Source: Meconema thalassinum
Taxonomy: Eukaryota; Arthropoda; Insecta; Orthoptera; Tettigoniidae
Assembly: GCA_946902985.2 (NCBI GenBank)
Contig: OX336398.1
Coordinates: 234,070,556 to 234,134,555, forward strand
Length of the DNA: 64,000 nt
Direction of reading: 5' to 3'
The notes under the pieces were generated by a model, which saw only the letters and a list, made by a program, of their open reading frames with translations, had not been told where the DNA came from and did not search any database. Positions within the stretch are counted from its first letter, which is position 1. Every line of letters begins with the position of its first letter. Shown here piece after piece: positions 25,881-35,208 of this stretch. A program made the translations under genes and the position numbers.

Positions 25881-26257
25881 TTTACATACTTACTTACTTA
25901 CATACTTACTTACTTACGCCCTTACATTATTACTTATTTACATACTTACTTACTTACTTACTTACGCCCTTACTTACTTACTTACTTACTTACTTACCTA
26001 CTTACTTACGCCCTTACTTACTTACTTACGCCCTTACTTTATTAGTTATTTACGCCCTTACTTACTTACTTACGCCCTTACTTACTTACTTACTTACTTA
26101 CGCCCTTACTTACTTACTTACGCCCTTACTTACTTACTTACTTACTTACGCCCTTACTTACTTACTTACTGACGGCCTTACATACTTACTTACTTATTTA
26201 GTTGCTCACTTATTTTCTCACCCACTTACTTACTTAGACACGTAGTTACTAACTTAC
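25235..26257. repeat. (TTAC)n array with CGCCC interruptions, about 1 kb
   Basis: Long runs of TTAC are punctuated by ACGCCCTTAC and by TTACATTATTACTTATTTAC blocks. The blocks recur (around 25286, 25397, 25543, 25812 and 25917), so the array has grown by segmental duplication as well as slippage. Confidence 0.97.
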
Positions 26258-26915
26258 TCTTGACAATCGCAGGTCAGTATTGCTCTTGAGCGAACATCGA
26301 TATCTACATCCTGCTATTGCTCCGACCTCGAAGACTAATGTAGCGAGGACGGTATTATTACCTGTTCCAAGTTTTCAATAACGGGAACACAATAGAGGTC
26401 AGTTGGCCCCTTGAGTTAAATGACCTGTATCCCATTGACCCAGAAACAGAGAAAAGAAAGGGACGATATTGATAAAATCCCCTTTGAGCTATTGTTTTGG
26501 AAATAAGTAACATTGCTCCCTGACATCACCACTATGCATTTCAAGTTTTATTGAGGTCTACAAGACTCCTCTTAGGTAAGGTTGGCATTGTACGTCCATT
26601 GCTTAAAGTAAAATACAAGACGAGGAATATGTTACTGTTGCAATAAACTGAATGTGTCCCAATAATTGGTCTTGGAAACAGGCACGATCCAATACTGTTC
26701 CAATGATCTAAAAGCCTTTATATCTCGATAGCCCTATACAGAGCTCAATGGGTTTCAATTCTTCAAGCAATTGTCGAGTGGACTGGCGGGAAAAATTATC
26801 TGACTAGTTTATAGAGGGTGTTTTTGATATAGACGAAAACCGTTAACCTGGAGATTGATTAGGCCATTTTAAGGAAATCATTTTGATATATATAACGATT
26901 TAAAATTAACCTTCT
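26258..26915. other. No recognised feature
   Basis: No reading frame above 60 codons with a recognisable domain, no RNA gene and no repeat partner were seen. Confidence 0.4.
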
Positions 26916-27431
26916 GTCGGTCGCATGTGTATCAGAATGATACAAGCACGAGTTTTTCTCGTGTCATTGTTGTGCAAGGCAACAGAGGCAGGTCCCTTCC
27001 TGTTTCCCCCTTTCATTTCTCGCCAGTCGCTTCACAGCCTTCGTGCAGTCACCCTGTCAGCTTCTCAGAGCATAATGTATCAGATTGATACATTGCGACA
27101 TAGGGCGCTACATTTATTCATGCATCTTTTTCTTTCTTCGTGGATTTTACATCTGATAAGATATGATGGCACAGAAACAAACATATAATCTGGAAGATCC
27201 TTGGGATATAGAAGCTGTTCAGAAAGTAACCTTAGATGAAGATTAATTTGTAGTTCCTGTTTTTTCTTGTTACATGTGATTATTTTCACTCGCATCGATG
27301 TTTACAGAAAACTGTAATTTAGAAATAAATAATGATTACTCTGGATAATACAGAAAGAAAACAAATTAACAGAAATTAAAATGCATGTGGTGGGTTGAAC
27401 CTCTGTATCCGACTGATACACTGCGACCGAC
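26916..27431. repeat. Inverted-repeat pair with palindromic TGTATCA motif
   Basis: GTCGGTCGCA at 26916 and its complement TGCGACCGAC at 27422 bracket about 515 bp. Next to each lies a palindrome of the form TGTATCA-nnn-TGATACA (26928-26944 and 27404-27420, the latter with one change). A third copy is inside at 27076-27092, also followed by TGCGAC. This could be a small DNA transposon. A TTAA precedes the left end but not the right. Confidence 0.6.
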
Positions 27432-27540
27432 GCCGTCACTCATTTTTTCACAAGATCTGTTACGATAAAGGAAATGTGTCTTACACAAGTGATAAATAAC
27501 AGGTAGTATCGATATATTGAAGGTACCTGAAAAGAAACAT

Positions 27541-29000
27541 GTTGTTGTTTGAGTCTTCAGTCTTTTGACTGGTTTGATGCAGCACTCCATGCCTCCCTGT
27601 CCTGAGCTAATCATTTCATCTCTACATAGCTCCGACACCCTACATCCGAGGCAATCTGTTTAACAAATTCTAACCTTGGTCTACCCCTACAGTTTTTGTC
27701 CTCGACCCTTCCTTCCATAACTAAGCTTGCTATTCCTGGGTGTCTTAGTATGTGTCCTACCAACCTATCTCTTCTCTTCATTAGCAGTCGCCAGAAACAT
27801 CTCTCCTCTCCCACTCGTCTTAAAACCTCTTCGTTTGTAACCCTATCTAACCATCTAATCTTCATCATTCTCCTGTAACACCACATTTCAAATGCTTTAA
27901 TTCTCCTCTTTTCTGCTGCACCAATAGTCCAAGTTTCACTTCCATAGAGCGCCACGCTCCAGACAAAGGCTTTCAAAAATGACTTCCTAATACCTAAATC
28001 TATATTCGATGTCAGCAGATTCCTTTTTTTGTAGAAATGCTTTCTTTGCCTGAGCCAACCTACTTTTAATATCCTCTTTGCTTCGTCCATCACTGGTTAT
28101 TCTGCTTCCTAAGTAACAGAAGTCTTCTACTTCCTTCAGCTTTTCACCTGCCAATTTGATGTCCATAGAGGTTCCTGATTTATTTGGGCTGCATTCCAGT
28201 ATTTTTGTTTTACCTTTATTTATTTTCATCATGAATTCTTTCCGTAAGACGGAGTCCATACCATTCAAAAACTCATTCAAATCCTCAGGCTTGTCGGCCA
28301 AGATGACGATGTCATCAGCAAATCACAGAGTTGAAATTATTTCTCCTTGAATCTTCACTCCCACTTTAAATTTTTCTCTAATTTCCTTCATTGCTTGTTC
28401 AATGTAAAGATTGAAAAGTATGGGTGATAAGTTGCAGCCTTGCCTTACACCTTTCTGAATACCAGCTTCTCTCTCATGTCCTTGAACTCGAATGACTGTT
28501 GTCTGGTTTCTGTAAAGATTGTATATCACCCTCCTATCCCTGTACTTTATTCCAATCGATTTCAAAATGTCAAACAATTTAGTCCAATCAACGTTATCAA
28601 AAGCCTTTTCTAAGTCTACAAAGTCTCTTATCTTTCCTTATTCTACCTACCAAAATCAGCCTAAGACTTAGTACAGCTTCCCTTGTTCCTACATTTCTCC
28701 TGAAACCAAACTGGTCTTCACCCAACTCCGTTTCTATCTGGCTTTCAATCCTCTTGTTAATAATTCTAGACAGGATTTTTGAAGCATGAGTAATCAAGCT
28801 GATTCTACGGTAATCTTCACATCTGTCAGCTCCCACTTTCTTTGGTATAGGGATGATTACATTCTTCTTGAAATCAGGGGGTACCTCACCTGCCTCATAA
28901 ATCCTACACACCACGTGAAATAACCTGATCAGACCTTCATTTCCTATGCAGCGTAGCAACTCAATCGGTATATCATCTATATCCAGTACATCCGCCACAA
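27541..29000 (-). pseudogene. 5'-truncated, broken RTE-like LINE reverse transcriptase
   Basis: Four minus-strand frames together read as the C-terminal two thirds of a non-LTR reverse transcriptase. Part 1 (28998-28597) has the IPKK, FRRN and HASKIL motifs. Part 2 (28577-28323) has QKGVRQGCNLSPILFN. Part 3 (28301-27987) follows the FADD box. Part 4 (28093-27611) has YGSETWT, LVGHILRH and RGRPRLEFV. A frameshift near 28620 lies just before motif A (VDLEKAFD in the neighbouring frame). A TGA at 28323-28325 directly precedes FADD. A second frameshift falls in a seven-T run at 28024-28030. The 3' end shows the GGAGTGCTGCATC-type terminus and a short AAC-repeat tail at 27541. The endonuclease domain is missing. 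RTE-like is by resemblance. Confidence 0.88.
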
Positions 29001-29055
29001 AAATATAATGGTGCTTAAGTCGTAGCTGGAAGAAGAAGAAGACGAAAACTTAGGG

Positions 29056-29078
29056 ATAATAATAATAATAATAATACA
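29056..29078. repeat. (AAT)n microsatellite
   Basis: Seven AAT units beside the 5' end of the LINE remnant. Confidence 0.9.
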
Positions 29079-29080
29079 GT

Positions 29081-29495
29081 ATGGCCTCGGGTGCCGGGTG
29101 CAAGCTTTGTTATTTGCGCCCAGAGGGCACCTTGCATGTCGAATTTTGTAGTTGCTTGGAATGCTATGAAAGTCTAGGAGGTATGATATCTAAGCTCCTT
29201 GACACTACAGCGCTTTCTAGTAGAGAATGGATGAACTCTTTCGTGATGGCGGAAAATCCCGATATGTGATTTTTGTTGTCCTTCCATAATCACTTACCGA
29301 GGCCAGAAGCGAACCTGCAAGCTTGGTGTTGGTAGACTGACACGATAACCACTCTCCCACCGTGACATGTTTCGCTTGTGAACCGAGCATCGTCACATCC
29401 AAATATGAAACACTACCAAACCTACAGTGACACCCACTGTCAGTCTCTGTCCTCCAAAAGCAAAATACGTGAAAACCCGCCAGAAAACTCAGTAA
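29081..29495. mobile_element. Composite repeat with tRNA-like minus-strand segment
   Basis: The segment 29295-29360 read on the minus strand looks like a tRNA-derived SINE head (GGTGGGAGAGTGGTTATCG as A box, GCAGGTTCGCTTC as B-box-like). The flanking words GTGACATGTTTCGCTTGTG, CAGTGACACCCACTGTCAG and GAAAACCCGCCAGAAAACT recur at 56460-56610. ATGGCCTCGGGTGCCGGG here recurs as ATGGCTTTGAGTGCCGGG at 56622. It is therefore an interspersed element, though its full boundaries are unclear. The 62-codon frame at 29081-29269 is not a supported gene. Confidence 0.55.
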
Positions 29496-29792
29496 TTGTG
29501 GTAATTATTACTGATAAATATTAAGGAATTAAGCACCGAAAAACAACTATTTATTTTAATGTTGCAAAACATAGAAATGACGATCACATTCTCCCCCAAA
29601 CTAATGTATGAAGGTGTAGTTACTGTTGCTGTGATAAGCCCTAAACTACAATAGAATAGTAAACTGATATGAACTACAAGTGTTCTGTTGTGTAATCATA
29701 TATATTATTTCAGTAGTAGCCTATAGATCCCTCCTACGGCGCTCACAAGTGACCGATCGTGACAAATGAGCATTCAAATGAAAGAGAATATA

Positions 29793-31114
29793 CATGGGTT
29801 GGTTTTTTTAGTTTTGGCACCTTAGTTATAACTGGATTAATAACTCACGTAGATGGTTCCAAGTTTCACAGGCCCTCGATGTAGTCCCCACCGTTGCGTA
29901 CAACGTGTTCCCAGCGATGTGGAAGTCGTTGGATCCCGTTGGCACTGCCCAATCTATTGATGGTACGAAGAGTGCGCTCGGCAGCCTGCTTAACGTCTTC
30001 AATGGTACGGAAGCGCTCCCCGCGCATTGTCATCTTCATCTTCAGATCATAGTCGCAGGGACTGATGTCGGGAGAATATGGCGGGTTATAGAGGACCTCC
30101 CAGCCCCAGCGATCCAACAATGCTGACACAACGCCTGCTGTGTGTGCCCTAGCATTGTCATGTAGAACGATGGGCGGTGTAACCATGTGGTGGCGCCGTT
30201 TCCTTCTCAGAGTTCCTCGGAGATGGTCTAGCAGAAACGAACAATAGTACGCCGCATTAACGGCTTGCCCTCGGGGAACAGTATGGTGAATGATCACACC
30301 ATGCCAATCATAGGCAAGAATCAACATTACCTTCACATTGGTGGGGGTTTGTCGAACTGTTTGTTTCCACGGTGATCCGTGGTGCCGCCACTCGTTCGAT
30401 TGGCGTTTTAACTGCGGCTCATAAGATCTGGCCCACGTCTCATCAATGGTTATGATACGCCGTAAGAAGGCCTCTCCTTCGCGCTCATAATGCTGCAAGT
30501 GCATACGACAAGCGTCATATCGCAGCCATTTGTGCATGTCGGTTAAGTCATGCGGAACCCATTTGGACGCAATCTTCCTCATTTTCAGTAAGTCCTTCAG
30601 GATATGGAGGACAGTTGAATACGCTAGTCCGGTATCTTGCTCTTATTGACGAATCGTTACGTTCCGATCCACCTCTACTAACGCGGACACCAGTTGTACA
30701 TTGCCATCACTTACTGGTGGGTGACCAGATCGAGGCATGTGCTCCACACGTTCGCGCCCATCTCGAAAGGCTGCAACCCATCTTGCTACCGTTCTGAACG
30801 GTAACGCAGCTGCACCGCACGCTTCCTGCAATCCTCGGTGACACTGTTTAGCACTGCGACCCCTAGCACACTGAATTTTTATCCACGTTCTCTGCTTCTG
30901 CTTGGAAAACATTGCGACTGTCTTTCGCGAGCGCTGGTCTCACACTACTCATCTAACAGGCGCGACTGCGCGCGAGCGGTGGTGAGGACGGGCGAGGTCA
31001 TGTGCTCTGAGGGAGGGGATGCAGGGCAGCAACCGTCGGTAAAAGTGGCAGCGCCCAACATTGTTGCAACTTGGCACTGAAGCATTGGTGCCAAAACTAA
31101 AAAACCAACCCATG
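29793..31114 (-). mobile_element. Mariner transposon, complete with TIRs and TA duplication
   Basis: Terminal inverted repeats start CATGGGTTGGTTTTTTTAGT at 29793 and end with the matching complement at 31114. They are flanked by TA at 29791-29792 and 31115-31116. The length is 1322 bp, as expected for mariner. The single gene runs on the minus strand. It sits inside one unit of a diverged tandem repeat. The sister unit at about 31590 has the uninterrupted site (GAGAATAAACATTA at about 31672-31685), which independently confirms both ends. Confidence 0.97.
29866..30912 (-). pseudogene. Mariner transposase, one in-frame stop
   Basis: This is a cut-and-paste transposase of the mariner (IS630-Tc1-mariner) superfamily, which binds TIRs and moves DNA into TA sites. 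The frame from ATG 30910-30912 to 29866 spans 348 codons, the usual mariner length. The N-terminal 89 codons hold the first helix-turn-helix. Codon 90 is TAA (30643-30645). The frame then continues unchanged through the second helix-turn-helix and WVPHDLT to the catalytic domain. The three aspartates are IDETW (residue 157), HDNARAH (252) and SPCDYDL (287). Exactly 34 residues separate the last two, the D,D34D signature. After the third D the expected linker before MRGERF looks a few residues short. The stop makes it inactive unless read through. Confidence 0.95.
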
Positions 31115-32382
31115 TACATTACCGGTGACGCATTGCACTCTAATTTCATAAATATCTATAATTTCTTTAAAAAATAACTTTAAAAAAAGCTGTACGAAGT
31201 GTGCGATTTGCAGATTCTGTGCTGCAGGAAGATACGCTCCATAAATGCTGACCACTTCACATTTTGGCCATTATGACGCCTGTTTCATGCCTGTTTTATC
31301 ATTTTGCATGGATTTTAGAAACGATAATTTAAAGGAATGTGTACTCAAATCGTATAATTTCATAAATTCTCTAACATGCCGTAATTATAAGTTATCGTGT
31401 AAACCCATTAAACTATTAAACGTTAATTATTTTACAGGGTTTTCTTCGGCATTCTAATTTCATAAAATAATATCGTTCATTTCGCATGGTTTTCAGAAAA
31501 AGTAAATCAATGGATTGAGTACTCTAATCGTATAACCGGTGAGTGTTAGGTCGTCTAAAACCTTAGAACTATCATCATCATCATCATCATATATATTATT
31601 TCAGTAGTATAGATCCCTCCTGCGGCGCTCACAAGTGACCGATCGTGAAAAATGAGCATTCAAATGAAAGAGAATAAACATTAGCAGTGATGAATTAAAC
31701 TCTAATTTCATAAATATCTATAATTTCTTTAAAAATGACTTAAAGAATTGTACGAAGTGTGCGATTTGCAGATACTGTTGCTGTAGGGAGATACGCTCCA
31801 TAATTACTGTCCACTTCACATTTTAACCACTGTGACGCCTGTTTCATGTCATTTTAACATTCTGAGGTCCTTCCTTTATCATTTTGCATGGATTTTAGAA
31901 ACAGTAAATCAAAGGAATGAGTATTCAAATCGTATAATTTCATAAATGTCGAATAAGTGTTCAGTGTTACATCTCAGCTGTCAATCAATGGACTCAGAAC
32001 ACAAATTACTTTAGCAGTGATGAATTGCATTCTATTTACATAAATATACATTTTTGTAAGAAGTGTGCGATTTGCAAATACTGTTGCTGTAGGAAAATGC
32101 GCGACACCATTGCTGTTCAGTTCGCTTTTTGGCCATAGGGACGCCTGTTTCATGTCCAAACTATAACCTTTGTCATTAAGGTCTCTCATTATGAAACTAC
32201 AGGGAAAAGTGTGGTTTATAAACATGCAAGATATCTCGCACGGGTTCGCTACTCTATACTATCTACTGTATATCTCTCTCTATATATGAATGAAAGTTTG
32301 TCTGTTCTTTCTGAATTTCTACGGAAATTGCGTTATTTACGCGTTTCAGACTGTTTTATGACGGATGCGCGCGAAAATATTT

Positions 32383-32440
32383 TTTTTGTTTGTCTGTCTG
32401 TATGTCTGTCTGTCTGTCTGTCTGTCAGTTTGTCTGTGGA
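32383..32440. repeat. (TGTC)n microsatellite
   Basis: Runs of GTCT with two interruptions, inside the Helitron-like repeat. Confidence 0.95.
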
Positions 32441-32748
32441 CAATTTTGTTCCCTTATAACTCGAGAACGGCTGGGTGGATCAACGCCAAATTTGGTACAG
32501 ATATCCTTCAGAGGCACGAAACTAATCATTGATATAACTCTTCTCCGTACCTCTCATAAAAGGGGGCCTACCCCCTTAAAATACTTGCTGAAATAGGCGT
32601 AGAAGGGCAAGACAAAGCTAATTTTCAGCCCCTCAATGTTAGAAACGAAACTAGGGGCTCTAAAGGGACCCCGAAAACCACATTTTAAGGCCCTAAAACC
32701 AACAGTTTTTGAGATATTCCCAGAAAATTAATTTCATTTAATACAATA

Positions 32749-33807
32749 ATGAAAAAGCTTTCTCGGCCGTTCGAAATTAAGACAGGAGTCAGGCAAGGGG
32801 ATGGCCTATCGCCAATCCTTTTCAACTGTGTCCTAGGGAAGGTTGTGAGAATTTGGAACTCTGAATTGGAGAGTCGAGGAATAAACCCAATCTGCCTCGG
32901 GAGGAAGTCGGTAGGAATTAAAGTCAACTGCCTGGCGTTTGCAGATGATTTTGCAGTACTATCGGAAACCACGGAAGAAGCAGTCATACAAATCAACCTC
33001 TTGGAAAAGATCGCTAGCCAAACAGGACTAAGGATATCAGTTGAAAAGACAAAATATATGACAAATGACAAACATGGACCAAAGTTCCTTGACACGGAGA
33101 TAGGACGGATTGAAAGGGTAAAAAAGTTCAAGTACCTAGGAGAGACTATACAGGAGAATGGGTTAGAAAAAGCAGCTGTTGGAGATCGAATTATAAAAAT
33201 GGAAAGAGCGTATGGATTAACAAAAAATATCTACAACAAAAAGTGCATCACCTGGAATGCCAAAATAAGGCATTATAACACTGTCGTAAAAACAGAGTGC
33301 CTCTTTGCCAGTGAATGTCTCTCGATGAACTATAGCCTCGAAAAGCTAGAAGTCATGGAAAGGAGAATTCTTAGAAAAATCATGGGTGCAGTTCAGACTG
33401 AAGATGGATGGAGACTGAGAAGCAACGGAGAAGTCTACCAGAACGTGGAAAGAATCTCCGCGTCTATGCGGAAGAGAAGGCTGACATTCCTCGGACATCT
33501 CTATAGAATGAACGACCATAGATTAACTAAACAAATATTCGACTATCTCTGGAAGAAAAAGACCACCACAACATGGATTAAGGAAGTTAGGAAAGATTTA
33601 GAAAAGTTAAACATCACAGAATCACAAATGCTAGAAAGAAATGTATTTAAGAGCAAAGTGAACAATCTGGAAGGGTTTCAAGATGAAGGAAGACCTAAGA
33701 GAAGTGGACGAACTTGGACAGAAGACCAAAGAAAAAATGCCAGTGAACGCATGAAGGAATATTGGAGACAGAGGAAACTCCAGGCAAAGAATAAGAAAAA
33801 GAAATAA
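32749..33807 (+). CDS. LINE reverse transcriptase, C-terminal half, open frame
   Basis: A 352-residue open frame of a non-LTR retrotransposon polymerase, which copies element RNA into DNA at the nicked target. Near the N terminus is TGVRQGDGLSPILFN (residues 12-26), then the catalytic box AFADDF (FADD at 64-67), LRISVEKTKYM (thumb side) and FKYLGETI (about 128). After that comes the C-terminal region with RRLTFLGHLYRMN and a lysine-rich end. Fingers and endonuclease domains are absent: the copy is 5'-truncated, and its first ATG and next codon lie in the target Helitron-like sequence. An AATAAA overlaps the stop codon (33802). A tail of nine A follows about 35 bp later. No frameshift or stop is present, so insertion is recent. 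The clade is not assigned. Confidence 0.9.
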   Translation: MKKLSRPFEIKTGVRQGDGLSPILFNCVLGKVVRIWNSELESRGINPICLGRKSVGIKVNCLAFADDFAVLSETTEEAVIQINLLEKIASQTGLRISVEKTKYMTNDKHGPKFLDTEIGRIERVKKFKYLGETIQENGLEKAAVGDRIIKMERAYGLTKNIYNKKCITWNAKIRHYNTVVKTECLFASECLSMNYSLEKLEVMERRILRKIMGAVQTEDGWRLRSNGEVYQNVERISASMRKRRLTFLGHLYRMNDHRLTKQIFDYLWKKKTTTTWIKEVRKDLEKLNITESQMLERNVFKSKVNNLEGFQDEGRPKRSGRTWTEDQRKNASERMKEYWRQRKLQAKNKKKK

Positions 33808-33852
33808 AGTTGTTGCGTGATCCTAAGTGGTCAATTCGCTTGAAAAAAAAAT
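32754..33852 (+). mobile_element. 5'-truncated LINE insertion with short target duplication
   Basis: The left junction is AATGAAA at 32747-32753. The same AATGAAA recurs after the A run at 33849-33855 (allowing for ambiguity in the A tail). Comparison with the empty second copy at about 34300-34330 (TTAATAAACTAATG then GGAATGCAAGCCAG) shows what was interrupted. The insert is about 1.1 kb. Confidence 0.8.
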
Positions 33853-34545
33853 GAAAGAAAGCAAGCCGGTAACCATGGCAACAGAACCTCACAGGTCCAT
33901 CTATTGCTGTAAGACGCAATACAATTCCATTTATTACATTGCTGAGATAGTTTGCAAACGGCTATAATGTTATAACGGAACTAAATTCAGCTGTAAAATT
34001 CATCAATACATATAATGCGCTTAAGGGGGTCAAGGGGTACTCTAGAATTTTTCAAGCTATTTACACGTGCTGGTGTGGTACCTAAGGTCTATTATATCTC
34101 TATCCCTATATTGCTATGTTATTATTATAATAATTATTATTATACTACGGCCTACAACGACGAGACAAAGCTTATTTTCTGCCCCTTGGTCTCAGAAACA
34201 AAACTCGGGGCCAATAAACAGCCGTAAAGGGTCCCCGAAAACTACATTTTAAGGCTCTAAAACCAAGAGTTTTTGAGATATTCCCAGAAAACAAATTTCA
34301 TTTAATAAACTAATGTAGGAATGCAAGCCAGTAACCATAACAACAGTGTCTCAAAAAGTTACATCCAACTTTTCATCTATTTCTGGAAGAAGTAATGCCA
34401 CTCCATTTATTAAATTTCTGTGAAAGTTTCCAAATGGCTATAAGGTTATCACGGAACCAACAAAATCTGTAAAATTCATCAATGGGCTTAAGGGGGTCAA
34501 GGGGTACCCTAGATTTTTTCACAAGACTTAAACGTGCGATATATT

Positions 34546-35208
34546 GCCCGTTGACGCATGTTTGCTCTGATAACAGAGACTAAAACCTATGCTGGAATGT
34601 AACTGAACATACCCTGCGAGCGGCGGGAAGAAGCTGAAGTAATATCGCTTATGATCATATTTTTATATATTTTGGACATTCAAAAAATCAATTATAATTA
34701 TAACCAAGTAATTCTGCATATTTGAAGTAGAGCATACTTCGTAAATCAATGAAACTATCAATTTACTCGGCAAGCTCATATCCTGAGAGCACGCCATATT
34801 TGGTAACACCAGTTCCTATTTGTCTTTGGATGAGGCAACATTGATGTGCATGTTGGAGCACAAGTGAAGGTACGTCCGTGAAGGGAAACCATGTGGCACG
34901 AAAAATCAGTGGATATTTTTCTCATGGATAGCCATCATGGCATTATTTAACAATTTAAAGATTGGAGACATTCATCATTACATAAACTGTGAAATATTTT
35001 CATTCTACTAGGTGAAATGATGGACTTGTGTAAAGCAAATTTTATGACCGCATGGTCACACACACACACACACTTCAGTGTTACATAAACTGTGTAATTA
35101 ATTAACTGTACAAAATCTACGAGTACAATCTTTATTTGCTGGATGGGCAGTATTTTTGGTTTAATATTTTATGTTAATATTTTCTGTAAATATCAGTGCA
35201 AAAGTCAC
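34546..35208. other. No recognised feature
   Basis: AT-rich, with a short (CA)n at about 35058-35072. No gene or repeat relationship was found up to the start of satellite 3. Confidence 0.5.

Larger units (their letters stand above)
29690..32230. repeat. Three diverged copies of a roughly 400-bp repeat, first split by mariner
   Basis: Unit 1 is 29690-29792 plus 31115 onward, unit 2 is about 31590-31975, and unit 3 is about 32010-32200. Shared words are GCGCTCACAAGTGACCGATC, AAATGAGCATTCAAATGAAA, TAATTTCATAAATATC, AAGTGTGCGATTTGCA, GATACGCTCCATAA and GACGCCTGTTTCATG. An (ATC)n run lies at about 31571-31590, between units 1 and 2. No coding content is recognised outside mariner. Confidence 0.85.
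32270..34545 (+). mobile_element. Helitron-like non-autonomous repeat, partly duplicated, interrupted by a LINE
   Basis: The left part resembles the 5' end of insect Helitrons (TCTCTATATATGAATGAAAG then a TGTC-rich tract) and contains AACTCGAGAACGGCTGGGTG and GCCAAATTTGGTACAGATAT. A block containing ACAAAGCTAATTTTCAGCCC, CCCCGAAAAC, TTTTTGAGATATTCCCAGAA and CTTAAGGGGGTCAAGGGGTA occurs twice. The first copy is 32590-32753 plus 33846-34070, the second 34150-34545. The LINE lies in the first copy, and the second preserves the empty site. No 3' CTRR hairpin end was found, so the Helitron label is tentative. Confidence 0.6.

Noticed and set aside
27696..28350. Plus-strand frames at 27.7-28.35 kb
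   Set aside because: They are antisense shadows of the minus-strand LINE reverse transcriptase.
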